Notes: a model not told the origin generated them from the letters alone. 64,000 nucleotides of DNA from Trema orientale (GCA_002914845.1 JXTC01000055.1:1130162-1194161); one strand, 5' to 3'; numbered from the stretch's first letter, positions 23,964-35,328 are shown. Made by a program: numbers and translations.

Positions 23964-24700
23964 TGTGGGGACCACTTCTGTATCATATACCACGCGGATT
24001 GTTGAAAGGCTGGACAGGTGGCGGAGAACAACTACTTGGCACGTGTCCTGGGATGCCACTTAGAAGTCACGTGAGTCACACATGATACGGGGCGGATCCG
24101 CTGACTGATGTGGATAAGAGCCGAATTCACCTCAGATCTCAAATGGGTTCAACCGACCCCAAACCTCGCCTTGAGGACTGAGGAGTCGGAATCCTCAATG
24201 GTCTTCCACCAGATTACCTTTATAGGTAGCACTTGGCCCCGAACCCAGACAGAGTATTTAATGCGGTTTTTGGTAAGTGTGCGCATTGGGTGAAACACTC
24301 TGACAGAATGGTGGGATATCGAAGTCTCACCCCTGCTAGGCTCGTACCAGAGGGGGCGGCGGAAAGCAAGTCACGTCAACTCAGGGGAAATTAGGGTAAC
24401 CATGACTCGTGATTTCCGGAGCAAGTCATGATGAAAAAAGGTACTTGATCCTAGGATTAGGGACTATTGAGTTTCTAGTCCCTGGGATATAAATATTACA
24501 TATTTCTCTGGTAAGAAATATATAGAGAAAAAAATATTGAGAGAAATTTGCTTTTGCTGATTAATTCTAATAGGAAGTATTTGATTTAAGCATCAGAGAG
24601 TTTTGCAGGTGGCCATCCCCGCGTCTCCATTCTAGATTAAAGTCAAGAGGGAGTAGGAGAAGTGAAGATACATAGACAGTTGGTAAAAACAGCACCAACA
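23964..24700. mobile_element. Solo LTR, 737 bp (fossil)
   Basis: Starts TGTGGGGACCACTTCTG and ends CAGCACCAACA. It is flanked by a perfect 5-bp target duplication CTCTA (23959-23963 and 24701-24705). The interior has a TATA-like region near 24485-24500 (GATATAAATATT) followed by a probable transcribed segment, as expected of an LTR. No second LTR or internal region is present. It is probably a gypsy-type LTR left by recombination between the two ends of a full element; the superfamily is inferred from style only. It lies at the left edge of duplication copy 2, and copy 1 (near 7645) lacks it. Confidence 0.8.
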
Positions 24701-25044
24701 CTCTACACATGCATTTCGTTGTCATACTGGCTGACTAAAAATGTTAGGAAAGAATTACTTAATAAATAATTACATAAAAATTTGTTTCCCTTCAAAATTA
24801 TACATGCTTTACGTTTATATGCTATTCTAACCAATGGTCCGAATCTTATGGTTGCATTTAAAATCAATCACCAATCTTTTTCGCCAACATTGAAAAATTC
24901 ATTCAAAGGAGCAACGGTTTAGAACGAAACTCTATATATTTATAGTTAATTGAATCTATTTTGAGTCTTCTAAAAACGGAAAAGAAAAAAGTTTCAACGG
25001 AATCTAGAATTGCTTATGTTAGTGAAATGAGATTTTTTTTTTTT

Positions 25045-25205
25045 TAAGTGAGTCTTAACTAATGATCTTAATTTATTATAAATTAAAGGAAAATATCTAT
25101 TACTATTCAATCCCCAACCCACTCCATTAGGGATAATAAATTTTCATGCCTATTTCCGGTGTGACTCAAACTTAAGACCGAAGTTATCTTAAGTAACATG
25201 CCAGA
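25045..25205 (-). mobile_element. SINE-like insertion, degenerate
   Basis: Starts with a reversed SINE 3' end (GTCTTAACTAATGATCTTAA) like the copies at 18117 and 36234. Its body is longer and more diverged than theirs. Absent from duplication copy 1. Confidence 0.4.
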
Positions 25206-25474
25206 AACCAAACCAAAGAAAAAAGAAAAAAAAATTCGAGGAAGAAAAAGCCAGCTAGTAAGCAACCAAACCAAGATTGACAAATAACCAAAACCGCGTC
25301 AACTTTGGCGTCCTAATACCCTATTGGGCTCATACTTGGGCAATGGCCCAGTCTATCAGCCTCGTGAGTCATGAGACGTAAATGTCAGAAACTGGGAACT
25401 AATATATCTTTAGTTCATCAGTCGAACAATCCAAAATTGCCGCTAATTTCCATTTCCATGTAAATAACATTAAC

Positions 25475-25541
25475 AGGTTTATCAAAAATGACGTATACAT
25501 ACGTAAAGAAGGTTTATCAAAAATGATGTATACGTACGTCT
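25475..25541. repeat. 35-bp tandem duplication
   Basis: AGGTTTATCAAAAATGACGT and the following bases are repeated at 25510 with two or three changes. Confidence 0.8.
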
Positions 25542-25645
25542 TTAAGTTCCGATTTAATAATACCCAATGCCTAATTCTCACGGTCCAATCGCATAATTTG
25601 ACGTGGAATTTAATGAAACAAGTGCACCTAAGCCATTTCTAGGCT

Positions 25646-26320
25646 CTGTGGTGACCGCCTATCTTTATGACCTTTCATGATATTTGAGGTTTATTCAGCC
25701 CCAAAAAAAAAAAGAAAAAAAAAAAAACAACCTCGTTAGGTAGGCAGGGGGTTTCATTCATAACGGATACAAGCTGACTTATTTATTTTTTTTCAAAAAA
25801 AAAAAAAAAGGAAAACAGAAAAAGGTGTATGGGATTTGAATTTGTAAGATTAGGTTTTGATCAATTTGGCATGCTAAGGCTCGAACTTCTCACAAGAGCA
25901 TATGGTATTTGAAAGCGTTGGATCAGTCAGAACTCAGAATCAAAGGAAGATATGAGAAAGGGAGATTCGATTTCTTTCTGAAGCACTTGGATTCGTCCCC
26001 ATTCTCTGGTTATATATGCGTATTGTTAAAATCAAATATATATTCCATAATTATCAATATATTAGGCCGCCCCACATCGTCGAATTTTTAATCACATCAA
26101 TTACTTGTGGAGAAACATCCAGTTATTTACCACTTTTTACCTACCTAATTATACCAATCTGGAAAATACAATATACCAATTACCAAATACCTAAGTTAAT
26201 TTTATGCTAATTCCGTGGACCACTTAAGGCAAACTAAATCTTAGGACTCAAAAACTCTTCACTCTCTTTTTCTCGACCAACCACAAAACCCAACTAGGTA
26301 CCTCCTTTCAGTCCCCCCTG
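25646..26320. other. Upstream region of ornithine decarboxylase
   Basis: Contains two long poly-A runs (25705-25728 and 25796-25809) and otherwise AT-rich sequence. It holds no ORF with recognisable similarity, and probably includes the ornithine decarboxylase promoter. Confidence 0.45.
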
Positions 26321-26328
26321 TATAAAAA
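26321..26328 (+). promoter_or_regulatory. TATA box of ornithine decarboxylase
   Basis: TATAAAAA directly after a C-rich stretch (GTCCCCCCTG), 89 bases before the ODC start codon. Spacing predicts transcription starting near 26350-26360. Confidence 0.6.
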
Positions 26329-26353
26329 CCCACATACACAACATAGAATTTGC

Positions 26354-26410
26354 ATGACCCAACCAAGCACATACATAACCCATTTATACCAAAACCCAAA
26401 ATTTATTTAA
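26354..26410 (+). CDS. Possible upstream ORF of ornithine decarboxylase (18 aa)
   Basis: An ATG at 26354 opens an 18-codon frame (MTQPSTYITHLYQNPKFI) ending in TAA six bases before the ODC start codon. If transcription starts before 26354 it would be translated first and could limit ODC translation, as upstream ORFs do for polyamine genes in animals (ODC) and plants (AdoMetDC). The TATA box places the start site very near this ATG, so inclusion in the mRNA is uncertain. The peptide resembles no conserved uORF I know. Confidence 0.35.
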   Translation: MTQPSTYITHLYQNPKFI

Positions 26411-26416
26411 TTATTT

Positions 26417-27679
26417 ATGGGTAGTGAAACCGGATCAAACCCCACGAGTCTCCAGGATATTTCTGGGGCACCAGGGGTGAGAGGCCAAAAAGTTACGACC
26501 ATACAAAAAGATGGGTTGATTAGCTTCATGCAATCCATCATTCTCAACACCCAATTAGACTCTAAAGAACCCTTTTACGTCCTCGATTTGGGTACCGTGG
26601 TCAGCCACATAGACCAGTGGGCCCGAGCCCTTCCCTCGGTCCGACCCTTCTACGCCGTCAAATGCAATCCCGGCCCAGCTCTGCTCGGCGCCATGGCGGC
26701 TCTCGGGTCGGGCTTCGACTGCGCTAGCCGGGCCGAGATCGAATCCGTTTTGGGCCTCGGGGTTTCCCCGGACCGGATCATCTTCGCGAACCCGTGTAAA
26801 CCGGAGGCCCATATCAAGTACGCCGCGAGTGTCGGTGTCAACCTAACCACATTTGATTCGGTCGACGAGGTTGAGAAGATCCGAAAGTGGCACCCGAAAT
26901 GTGATCTCCTGATCCGGATCAAGGCTCTGGACGATAGTGGGGCCCGCTGCCCTCTGGGTCCCAAATACGGCGCGCTCCCCGAGGAGGTTGAGCCGCTCCT
27001 CCGTGCTGCTCGAGCGGCGGGGCTCACCGTGAGTGGCGTCTCCTTCCATATCGGAAGCGGAGCCACGCATTCAAGCGCGTACAGAGGAGCCATCGGGGCA
27101 GCCAAGTCGGTCTTCCAGGCTGCGGCTCGGCTCGGCTTGCCCGAAATGCGGGTTCTGAACATCGGTGGCGGCTTCACGGCTGGCCAGCCGTTCGAAGAAG
27201 CGGCTTCGAATGTGAGAGAGGCTTTGCAGGCTCACTTCCCGAACGCGCAAGGGTGGCTGAGCCTCATAGCCGAGCCGGGTCGATTTTTCGTGGAGTCGGC
27301 TTTCACATTAGCCGCCAACGTCATCGGGAAGCGCGTTAGGGGCGAGCTGAGAGAGTACTGGATCAACGACGGGATCTATGGCTCCATGAACTGCTTATTG
27401 TACGACCACGCAACTCTCACGTGCGTTCCTCTGGCCTGTTCATCCAAGCGTGCGAACCCCACGTGCGAGGGAGCTATAACGTACAGCTCGACGGTGTTTG
27501 GGCCCACGTGCGACGCGCTTGACACTGTATTGACTGGCCACCGGTTGCCGGAGCTTCAGGTCAACGATTGGCTTTTGTTTCCAAACATGGGTGCGTACAC
27601 AATGGCAGCTGGGTCTAATTTCAATGGGTTTAACACTTCGGCCATTTTGACTTACCTTGCCTATTCCAATCCAAGCTAA
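26417..27679 (+). CDS. ODC: Ornithine decarboxylase (EC 4.1.1.17)
   Basis: Single-exon gene, 420 aa, the usual intronless form and near usual length in plants. The product decarboxylates L-ornithine to putrescine, a first step of polyamine synthesis and, in some plants, of tropane or pyrrolidine alkaloids. It is a fold-III PLP enzyme: the PLP lysine is K82 in [15 protein letters not shown] lies at 211-215, the glycine-rich phosphate-binding GGG at 250-252, EPGRF at 286-290, DGIYGSMNC at 318-326, and the catalytic Cys C365 in FGPTCDALD. Active enzyme is expected to be a dimer, since the active site combines K82 of one chain with C365 of the other. YDH at 329-331 keeps the His; lysine/ornithine decarboxylases of quinolizidine-alkaloid legumes are reported to replace a His in this area, so plain ODC is favoured. 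The gene is GC-rich in an AT-rich setting. All key residues are present. Confidence 0.97.
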   Translation: MGSETGSNPTSLQDISGAPGVRGQKVTTIQKDGLISFMQSIILNTQLDSKEPFYVLDLGTVVSHIDQWARALPSVRPFYAVKCNPGPALLGAMAALGSGFDCASRAEIESVLGLGVSPDRIIFANPCKPEAHIKYAASVGVNLTTFDSVDEVEKIRKWHPKCDLLIRIKALDDSGARCPLGPKYGALPEEVEPLLRAARAAGLTVSGVSFHIGSGATHSSAYRGAIGAAKSVFQAAARLGLPEMRVLNIGGGFTAGQPFEEAASNVREALQAHFPNAQGWLSLIAEPGRFFVESAFTLAANVIGKRVRGELREYWINDGIYGSMNCLLYDHATLTCVPLACSSKRANPTCEGAITYSSTVFGPTCDALDTVLTGHRLPELQVNDWLLFPNMGAYTMAAGSNFNGFNTSAILTYLAYSNPS

Positions 27680-29506
27680 TTAATATGTTCATTAGGAATT
27701 AATTAAGGACTAGTTTTACCAAGTAGCTAGCTAAGCTAGCTCCAAGTATACATCTTTTAACGAATAGAATATTGATACGATTGTTCATACTTTGGAAGGT
27801 TTGGAGTTTGGACCTACCAAACATGAAACAATTTCAATAATAATAACAAAAAGTTGATCAAAAGAACTTTGTTGTACTCCGGACTGAACTTCTTACATGC
27901 CACGTATTGAAAAAGTCCTTTTGGAACATCCATGTTGACCATTAATAAAAGCTAAACAACTTATTATAGTACTTTTATTTGAATTGTTCTCCATATAATT
28001 TCTAGTATATAATGGTATATATTCGACCCTCATTAAATCCGTGGAGTTTAAATTTATTAGTTACGGGTCTCGTATATATACTTTGGTGAGGGGCTGACAA
28101 TATTGGAACATACTTTTCTATGTTGGGCGCGCATACTTTTCTAAATTTGATTAATTATGTAATTCAAATCGATTTATTATAATTAATTATACATAGGTTT
28201 ACGGTTTACCACCACCAATAGAAGAAAAAGAGTTGGTGCGTAATGATGGAGTTGCTAGTACGTAGAGTAAGTAATATCAAAATAGCTAACACTACAGGAA
28301 GTGCCTGCACGCGGGAGCTCTGTAGTGTTAAATTAAGGATCAGAATCTTTATCTGACTCTTGCCGAAGCAATAGCAGTCCCGCAGTACTTAGTTAATACG
28401 CAATATCCCTTTAATTTAATGTAGATTCTAGCTCTTTTTTGGGGGGGCCTAAAAAATTTGCTCTTCCTACCACATTAAATATCCAACGTCTCTTCTTATT
28501 GCATTTACTCTCCTAACCAATATCAATATCTTCTCTGGTTACCTAGCTTCCAGTTCAGAATATTTGGGAAGTAAAACCCATTATTTACCCATCAAATTAT
28601 ACTAAAATTGTATTATTCTTTTAAGATGATATAGTTAAAACTACCCGAAATTAATACATATTTTTTCAGAAGAAAAAAAGTGCACAAAATTTTCGACGTA
28701 ACTGAGTGTGGATATTAATTTATAGTTGTGCGTTCGGGAAAAATGGTCTTAAATCTTAATTACATTTATGGAGTCAGGATTAGCTCCACACTTAAGTCGG
28801 TTTAGCTCATTTACGTACCAAGATAATATTGTGATTTTCCAAGTGTAAGGATTGAGGATACCATTATTCTTTTGAATACTTACGAGAGTCTTTATACTTG
28901 TGTGATAAAATTATTGTTTAGAACTTTATATGATATGTTTTCTAGACTTAATTTCTTTTTAATTTATACCATATAAAAAAGTGTATTTTTGGAAGCAACA
29001 ACTTGCGAATATCTAACTTTGCCGGTGATCTATTAATTTAAATGGTGATCATGAGGCATTTTTCTATTTTTTTTCCCCCTGATCATGTAGTGATAATTTG
29101 TTTTTCTTAAATGGAAAAAGAAAGATTTTATACCTATATGTACAGCGGTACTCTCATTACTGTTCTGTTCTGATAGCATTTTGAAGAATAATCAAGATTT
29201 ATAGATAATTACTTATGTTATATTGGATCCAAACAAGAACTCAAAAAGCTAGAAGAGGGTTAATAATATAGTGGATTTCAACCTGATCAATATTTGAAAC
29301 CGCAAATTAAGAATCTTAATTTGTTTACCAAATAAATTAAAAAAAATGATAAAAAAAGACAGTGTTCTTTATTCTTAAAATACATACAATAGTAATATTA
29401 CAGAAAAAAAGAAAGACAAAGTGAGATATTATCGAAGATACAGACCTTACAAGAGATTGGTTTGGTGCTGATCTGTTGCTTATATATACGGCCTGTTGAG
29501 AAAAAT
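27680..29506. other. Intergenic, ODC to MIR171
   Basis: AT-rich, no ORF with family resemblance. The ODC 3' region lies at the start (no clear AATAAA). A small palindrome is listed separately at 28287-28330. Confidence 0.5.
28287..28330. repeat. 44-bp CACTA-ended palindrome
   Basis: Perfect 11-bp inverted repeats TAACACTACAG and CTGTAGTGTTA enclose 22 bases of GC-rich sequence. The ends CACTACAG resemble CACTA transposon termini, so this may be the remnant of an extreme internal deletion, or an unrelated hairpin. Confidence 0.6.
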
Positions 29507-29631
29507 GAAAGAGAACTGAGATATTGGCACGGCTCAATCAAAAAGCAAAACCCCATATATATAACTCCAACATTTTTTTTTTTTTTTATTACTCTCTGAG
29601 TGAACCGGGCCAACATCGCAGTAACTCTTTC
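29507..29631 (-). ncRNA. MIR171: MIR171 microRNA precursor
   Basis: On the minus strand the region folds into a hairpin. The 3' arm (29540 to 29520) reads TGATTGAGCCGTGCCAATAT then C, the mature miR171 sequence conserved in land plants. The 5' arm (29615 to 29595) reads TGTTGGCCCGGTTCACTCAG then A, the typical miR171 star strand. The two pair with a 2-nt 3' offset and a few mismatches or wobbles. A 54-nt loop region separates them, and the stem continues outward, with GAAAGAG at the 5' base pairing with CTCTTTC at the 3' base. In plants miR171 guides cleavage of HAM/SCL6-type GRAS transcription factor mRNAs, controlling meristem maintenance and branching. Dicer processing is expected in the nucleus. 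The precursor lies alone between ODC and a gene-poor stretch. Both arms being conserved makes the call strong. Promoter and transcript ends were not identified. Confidence 0.93.
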
Positions 29632-31000
29632 AAACTAAAATATAAAACCTGCTAAATTTGCTAGATCTTCGCCGCTTCAGAAGTAGTTCATGAAAGCCTA
29701 GATAGTAAACAAGTACTTAATTGAAATGAATAGAAGAACAAGAAGAGAAGAAGCAGAGAAACCGATAAGATCAGTGTGATAATGTCATAATGATATATAT
29801 TGATGAGGTTGCTATAGGAAAAGAAGTGTGTGGAAGTGGTTATAAAAAATGGGAATGTCTTGGAATTAAATTCAGAGAGAGAGAGAGATAGAGAGATACA
29901 GAGAGAGATGAGAAGCTTTTTCAGGAGCATTAAAACACTGCAGGGTGCCACCAAAACTCACAACCCAAGGGCGGAGCATTCAATATCAACCCACGCTACA
30001 AACACCAACAATAAATCATAATATTCCTTTCTTTCCCTCTATATATGATCGTTTCAAGCAAGCCAGCCCTTACCATTAATAAGGGAATCGGCCCCTATAG
30101 TTCCTAACATACCAGATGTAATAAATAGAATAAGATAGTACATGTGATATGTGCACAGACTGCAAAGTTTAATAATGCCGATCTAGCTAGCTAGCTAGCG
30201 CGAATCGGCCCCCATATATATAATTATGTACATGTTTATCTTAGTGTTGCTCATGATCAGCTTAACCACTTCATATATATGTATTACTCAGCGAGAGACT
30301 TATCTTAATTAATCAAATGCTAATATTTATAACAGAGGCAGAGAGGCAGACAGAGATGTCAATGGAAAGACAGGCCTCCTATTCTCCCTCCTCCTGGTTT
30401 TCCCTAGAGGATCGTCTTTGACGAAAATTTGGCGGTTGTAAGGACTATGATGTCGTTTTAATATCCTGTAGCCTCTTTCGAGATGATGTCGTCTCTTGGA
30501 GGTGTTCGAATTTCAAGACCGCTTTGCCTCGCTTATGCCCCAAGTGTTTTTTTTTTTTTTTTTTTTTTTTTTGAAAAGCCTAAGTTATTGTTTTTATGTT
30601 GTTATTTTATTGTTCAACGATTCCTGTCGTTTTGTTATTGTTATGTCGTTTCTAATCTTCTGTCGTTTTTGTGTTGTGGTTTAAATTATATTGTCGTTTA
30701 ACTCATAATATTGTCGTCCGGTGTTGTCGCTTGTATTCTGTCGTTTCTAGAATCTTATCAAAGATATGTCGTCGTTTTCTTCAAAATTCGTCTTAACAAT
30801 GTTGTATTTTCTGCTAATGTAACTATCGTGTTTCCCTTCTCCAAAATCCCCAACTTATTCTTTGAATTTATATTTTCCCCGGAAAATTTACCTCCTTGAT
30901 TGTTTTCCAGGTATCCCCTCTAAAATCTAACCCGATCACCAAACAATCTTTAAAAAAAATAAAAAAGGAAACGAAATTAAAGGGCGTTTTGGTTTCGCCA
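29632..31000. other. Region upstream of MIR171 and low-complexity stretch
   Basis: Bases 29632-30000 should include the MIR171 promoter and contain a GA microsatellite (29873-29912). A poly-T of about 26 bases lies at 30547-30572. From about 30440 to 30780 the word GTCGTT recurs roughly ten times, an unexplained compositional bias. No credible gene. Confidence 0.4.
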
Positions 31001-34000
31001 CCTTGGCGGGTAATGGGGTAGAATGTCGCCGAAGAAGGTGTTTGAGTTGTTGACTGTTGAGTTTAGACGTTCTTGCATCAGTCTGGATTCTGGTGATAAC
31101 ATGGCCCAAAAGGCCCATCGCCAATTTGTTTGTTTGGGCTGTCACTCTCCCTTTTTCACTGGGGAAATTGACGTGGGTAGCCTTATTTTGTAAACAAATG
31201 ACTTTTTTACTCCTTTTTTTCATAATGACATTTTTTGTTTTTCCTACGAGTAAAAAAGTCCAGAATATCTTCTGTACCTATCAAAGCTTTTGACCTTATT
31301 TTTTTTCTTTTTTTTTTTTTTAATTTAGACCTTCCGTTCTTCTCCTCCAATCTCTAGTTCTTGCTTTTAGCTACCATTTTTGTCCAAATCTAAGCTCAGA
31401 GTAGAGTTGAAACTTTGAAACTAGAAAGAGGGAAAAAAAAATAGAGAGGAGCACTCCGGTTAAGAAGCCACACATCTACTGCAGATCTACTCACTTGGTC
31501 CGAAACTCCTCTGGTTGCTCTCCCGTCGTCGTCTCTGCCGCATCTTATCTTGCTTAGGTGTCTGTTCTCACTAGGTGACATTTTTTTTTTAGAATTGATT
31601 TTGATTTTTTTTTTTTTTAGTGATTTAGGGCTTAATATACTGAATTGACTGATGATTTGGAAGAAAAGTCACGGATGAAGAGGCCTATAGTAATAAACAG
31701 TCATGAGATCTGCTACTTTTTCGATTCTAATTTGAATTCGCATTTTTTTTAGAATTCTATTTTTGAATTTTGATTTATGTTTTGAGCAGTGAGTTTATAT
31801 TTTTTTATTTTTTGATTCTATTTTTTTGGGTGAGTGAAGTTGATTCTTCAGAAATTTTATTTTATTTTTTTTTCTGTCATTCTTCTGCGTAATTCTCAGT
31901 TTCCACCCTCTGCATTCTCTTTCTACAATTGTGACTCTAAGTCACAGATTTTGACTATTTTTGAGTACTAATCTGTAAATTTTAGATTTTTCTATGAAAA
32001 TTAGATTTTTGTGTGGGTTATAGGCATTATTAACCATTGTTAAATAGCCGTTACTAACCCATTGTTAGCCAATGTGAATACTTATTTTGCTTTTATAAGG
32101 TATACGCTAATTTGATGAATGAGAGTCAAAAATCAGAGTAACATATAAAGATTATTCAAATCGTGTGTTTTTAAATATAAATTCTATATCTTTTGCAGGG
32201 CCAGAAATTATTATTGGAGTCTGCAGATAATGAAGTCAGATAAGAGAAGATGAATTTCTTGGAAACAATCACGAAAATGAATGTGTGTGCTAGAAAATAA
32301 ATAATCTGTAACTAATTGTGTGATTTAGTACCACAATTCAAGATGAATCAATTCTCTATCATTTATTACTGTCTACCATAAATTATATAACCAAAGATCA
32401 CACTAAAATATGAACTGTTTCAAACAAGATGCACACATCTAAGAAATATTGACATAATTTATTAAATTGTAATATTGTTAATAGTTTCTTGGAAATAATG
32501 AAGAAAATGAATAATATTTAGTGCTGTAAATATTGTGACATATAGTCACACAAATTTTGGTTACTTCTAAACTGTATGTATAAAAAAATTTGTGACCATG
32601 AGTCATAACATGTGTAACTCTATATCCCATAAATTAATCACATATCTCAAAACAAATTATTGGTGTTACACCCTGCTTCTAGAATGGATCTCGAGTCCAT
32701 GATTGGTTGTTCGGACTGAATTCTTGTAACTCTGCTTATTGTGACTACCAGTAATAAAATTATGATCAATGTAATAATAAAAAACATTTCTAGAAAATGT
32801 GTCTTAAATACTGTGATATAATGTCACACAAATTTTGACTACTTCTAATCGCAATGTATCACAAAATTTGTGACATATGTGACAATCAGTCATAAAATTA
32901 TGACACTATCCATGTCTTCAAAAATTCGTAATGTTCGTAATTATGTAAAATAAACTGTAACTATCAGTCATAAAATTGTGATACCATGGAAGCCAAGAGC
33001 TCTCCAATCCTAAAGTATTGAACCTTTCATTTTGTTATGGTGTGGCAATCTCGTAATTTCATTTCTTTCATATACCTTACCAATACAATGGCTACGGAGA
33101 CTACCCATCAATTCTCACTCTATCTCCTTCTAGTATTCTAACCCAAGAAATGCCTTAAACCGATATTTTCAGCCAAATAATTTTAAAATCTTGGTACCCA
33201 TTTCAGGTCACGTAGAATTGAAACTGCCATTGAAAACCATCTTCACTGTCCAGAAAAGTTACAGTTGCATGTCCCTATAATCGCCAGAGCAAGATCGCTT
33301 CTAGGTTTTAGAGAAAAGAAGAAGAAGAAGGTTGGCTTATGTGTATTGGAGAAAAGAAAAGTTCCTTTGAAAAAAGTAAAGGAATGAAAGAAAGAAAAGT
33401 GAATGATAGAAGAGCTTTGTACGTTTGTGAGGGAAATGGGGAAGAAATAGAGGAAAGAAAATACAAGAAGGGACCTAACAAAAGAAAAAGGAGGAAAAGT
33501 GGGAAACACATCTCACCTAAAAAGATATATAGGTCTCGCCGAAAAAAGGAAAAAAAAAAGGCAAAAGGACATTTTTGGAATGGTGAATTTTTTTCTCTCC
33601 AAAGTGAACTAAAAATGTCATAATTTCGTATTAAAAGAGTTATTCTGAAAAAAAAAAAGTCATTTAGTTACAAAAAGATACTATCCACGTCAATTTCCCT
33701 TTTCACTTTTTTAGTAAATATGAGTTTAGGCTTTCTAGCCAAATAGCCGAATTTGGGATCATAATTTGCAATATGACTTTTTTTCAAACACTGTTAAAAA
33801 ATGACTGAATTTTAAAAACTATTTAAAAATGATTGTTTTGCATATCTAGTATATAAAAATATATTGATTTATTTTTTCAAAAAATTGATTTACTTTATAA
33901 AAAATAGATCAACTAAAAATGGCTATTAATTAAAATAATAAAACGGCCATTTATTTAATAGGTGTAAAAAACAATTATTTTTTTAAATTGATCTTTAAAA

Positions 34001-35166
34001 AGGTCACTTCTTATAAATGCTCTACGTTTTTTTCTTTTCTTTTTTTTTAAGGTGTTTTTTCTTGTTTTTATGGGCTTATTTGGCATAGTTTCAAAAAATC
34101 TTTTAGACTTATAAGTTATTTTTAAAAATATTTGGATAAATTATTAAGAAATCTTCTTTTTTTTTAAAAGATCTTTTTTAGGAATAATAGATCCACCATC
34201 TTTTGTAGCAAGATCTTCTAATAATCCAAAACATGCACTATTGCTCCGTCTATTGACTGATAATATACTAGTTTCAGTTTATTCATAGTCTGGCGTTATT
34301 AGTTTTGTAATGGGTTAATGAGACTATATATATGGTATATTCGCTAATCTACTAGATATTAGTTACAACTTACAATAACGGAAAATAGATACATTTAAAG
34401 AAGCTCCAAAATCAGCCATTTTGTTAAGGGCCCTAAGAAACCATTTGTTATGGAGAGTTTCAAGTTTTCTGGTTAATGAGAACACTATAGAGGGTGATGT
34501 AATTGTATGGAGACCTGAATGGTTGTGTTTGGTTACACATTGGATATTTGTCCATGATTCTTGAGAATGACTGAACACTGAATTTGGTTACATATAGGAA
34601 TAGAAGAATTTAAAAATGTTTTTGAAAGCAATATAATCAAATATTTGAGCATTTTGTATAATAAAATAAGTATAATTTTAAAAATATATATAACTTAATT
34701 TATTTGAAAAAAATCATGTATTTTATTATGAGCCCATGGAATTCATATTAGGATAAATATGAAATTCATTTGTTTTGGCGAGTTTAGATTTACTTCAAAA
34801 TATAACCAAGTGAACCCCATAAATTTCATATTCCCAAGTGTCAAAAAATGCAAAACTCATAACATCGAAATCTGATCAATTCCTTTGCCAATACTCTTCA
34901 TTCCAAACAGCCCATGAGTTAGAAGAGATGAAAAGAAAATGAGCTGTAGACACGCCAAGCGCTTCTAACACGTAAGTCTGCCATTAATTTATTATTATTA
35001 TTTTTTTGGCTCGAGTCTGCCATTAATCTTTGATCATTAATGCATATACTTTCCTGAATTAATTGCTTATTTTCTATTGGCGGATCCGTATATGTACTGT
35101 AATTTCCTACCTGCAGCCAAAAGGGCCCCGTTAAGTGTCCTTGTGTCAAAGAATGCAACACCATAA
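31001..35166. other. Gene-poor AT-rich intergenic stretch
   Basis: No recognisable gene. Bases 32500-32990 repeat words such as CAGTCATAAAATTATGAC and GTCACACAAATTTTG, perhaps the inner part of a decayed DNA transposon. Bases 33300-33560 are strongly purine-rich on the plus strand. Several poly-T runs occur. Open frames here are compositional artefacts. Confidence 0.4.
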
Positions 35167-35179
35167 TAATGATGCAATT

Positions 35180-35328
35180 TTTTTTTTCCGTTTTATACTA
35201 ATAAAGGGGAGAATAGGGCAACAAACGTAGCTACTCTCATTTTGAGTGATCATAAGAACTCTTATTCCGTCTAAAAAGGTTTTGCAATATCGCATAAGGC
35301 GGGTCGCCGCCACGGGCAGTGGGGTTAG
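35180..35328 (-). mobile_element. Short retrocopy with poly-A tail and 13-bp target duplication
   Basis: The 149-bp segment is bounded by a perfect 13-bp direct repeat TAATGATGCAATT (35167-35179 and 35329-35341). On the minus strand it ends in a poly-A run next to the 35167-35179 copy, so it was inserted by LINE-type retrotransposition. It has no tRNA-like A and B boxes. One minus frame reads ARGGDPPYAILQNLF then RRNKSSYDHSK and a stop about 70 bases before the tail, which could be the C-terminus of an unknown host mRNA. It is either a 5'-truncated processed pseudogene or a non-tRNA SINE. Confidence 0.65.

Larger units (their letters stand above)
24701..25645. repeat. Segmental duplication, copy 2
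   Basis: Aligns by eye with 7640-8820 in the same orientation, with landmarks listed there. Copy 2 carries a SINE-like insertion (about 25045-25205) and a small tandem duplication (25475-25541) that copy 1 lacks. It lies about 0.8 kb upstream of the ornithine decarboxylase gene. Confidence 0.6.

Noticed and set aside
26555-27177. Minus-strand ORFs inside the ODC gene
   Set aside because: Shadows of the GC-rich coding frame.
26417-27679. Lysine/ornithine decarboxylase rather than ODC
   Set aside because: The His in the YDH segment is kept, whereas alkaloid-type enzymes are reported to change a His in this region; plain ODC is simpler.
30483-30701. ORFs across the poly-T tract
   Set aside because: Runs of Phe from homopolymer DNA; no coding signal.
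33243-33623. Overlapping ORFs on both strands
   Set aside because: They follow a purine/pyrimidine strand bias and show no family motif.
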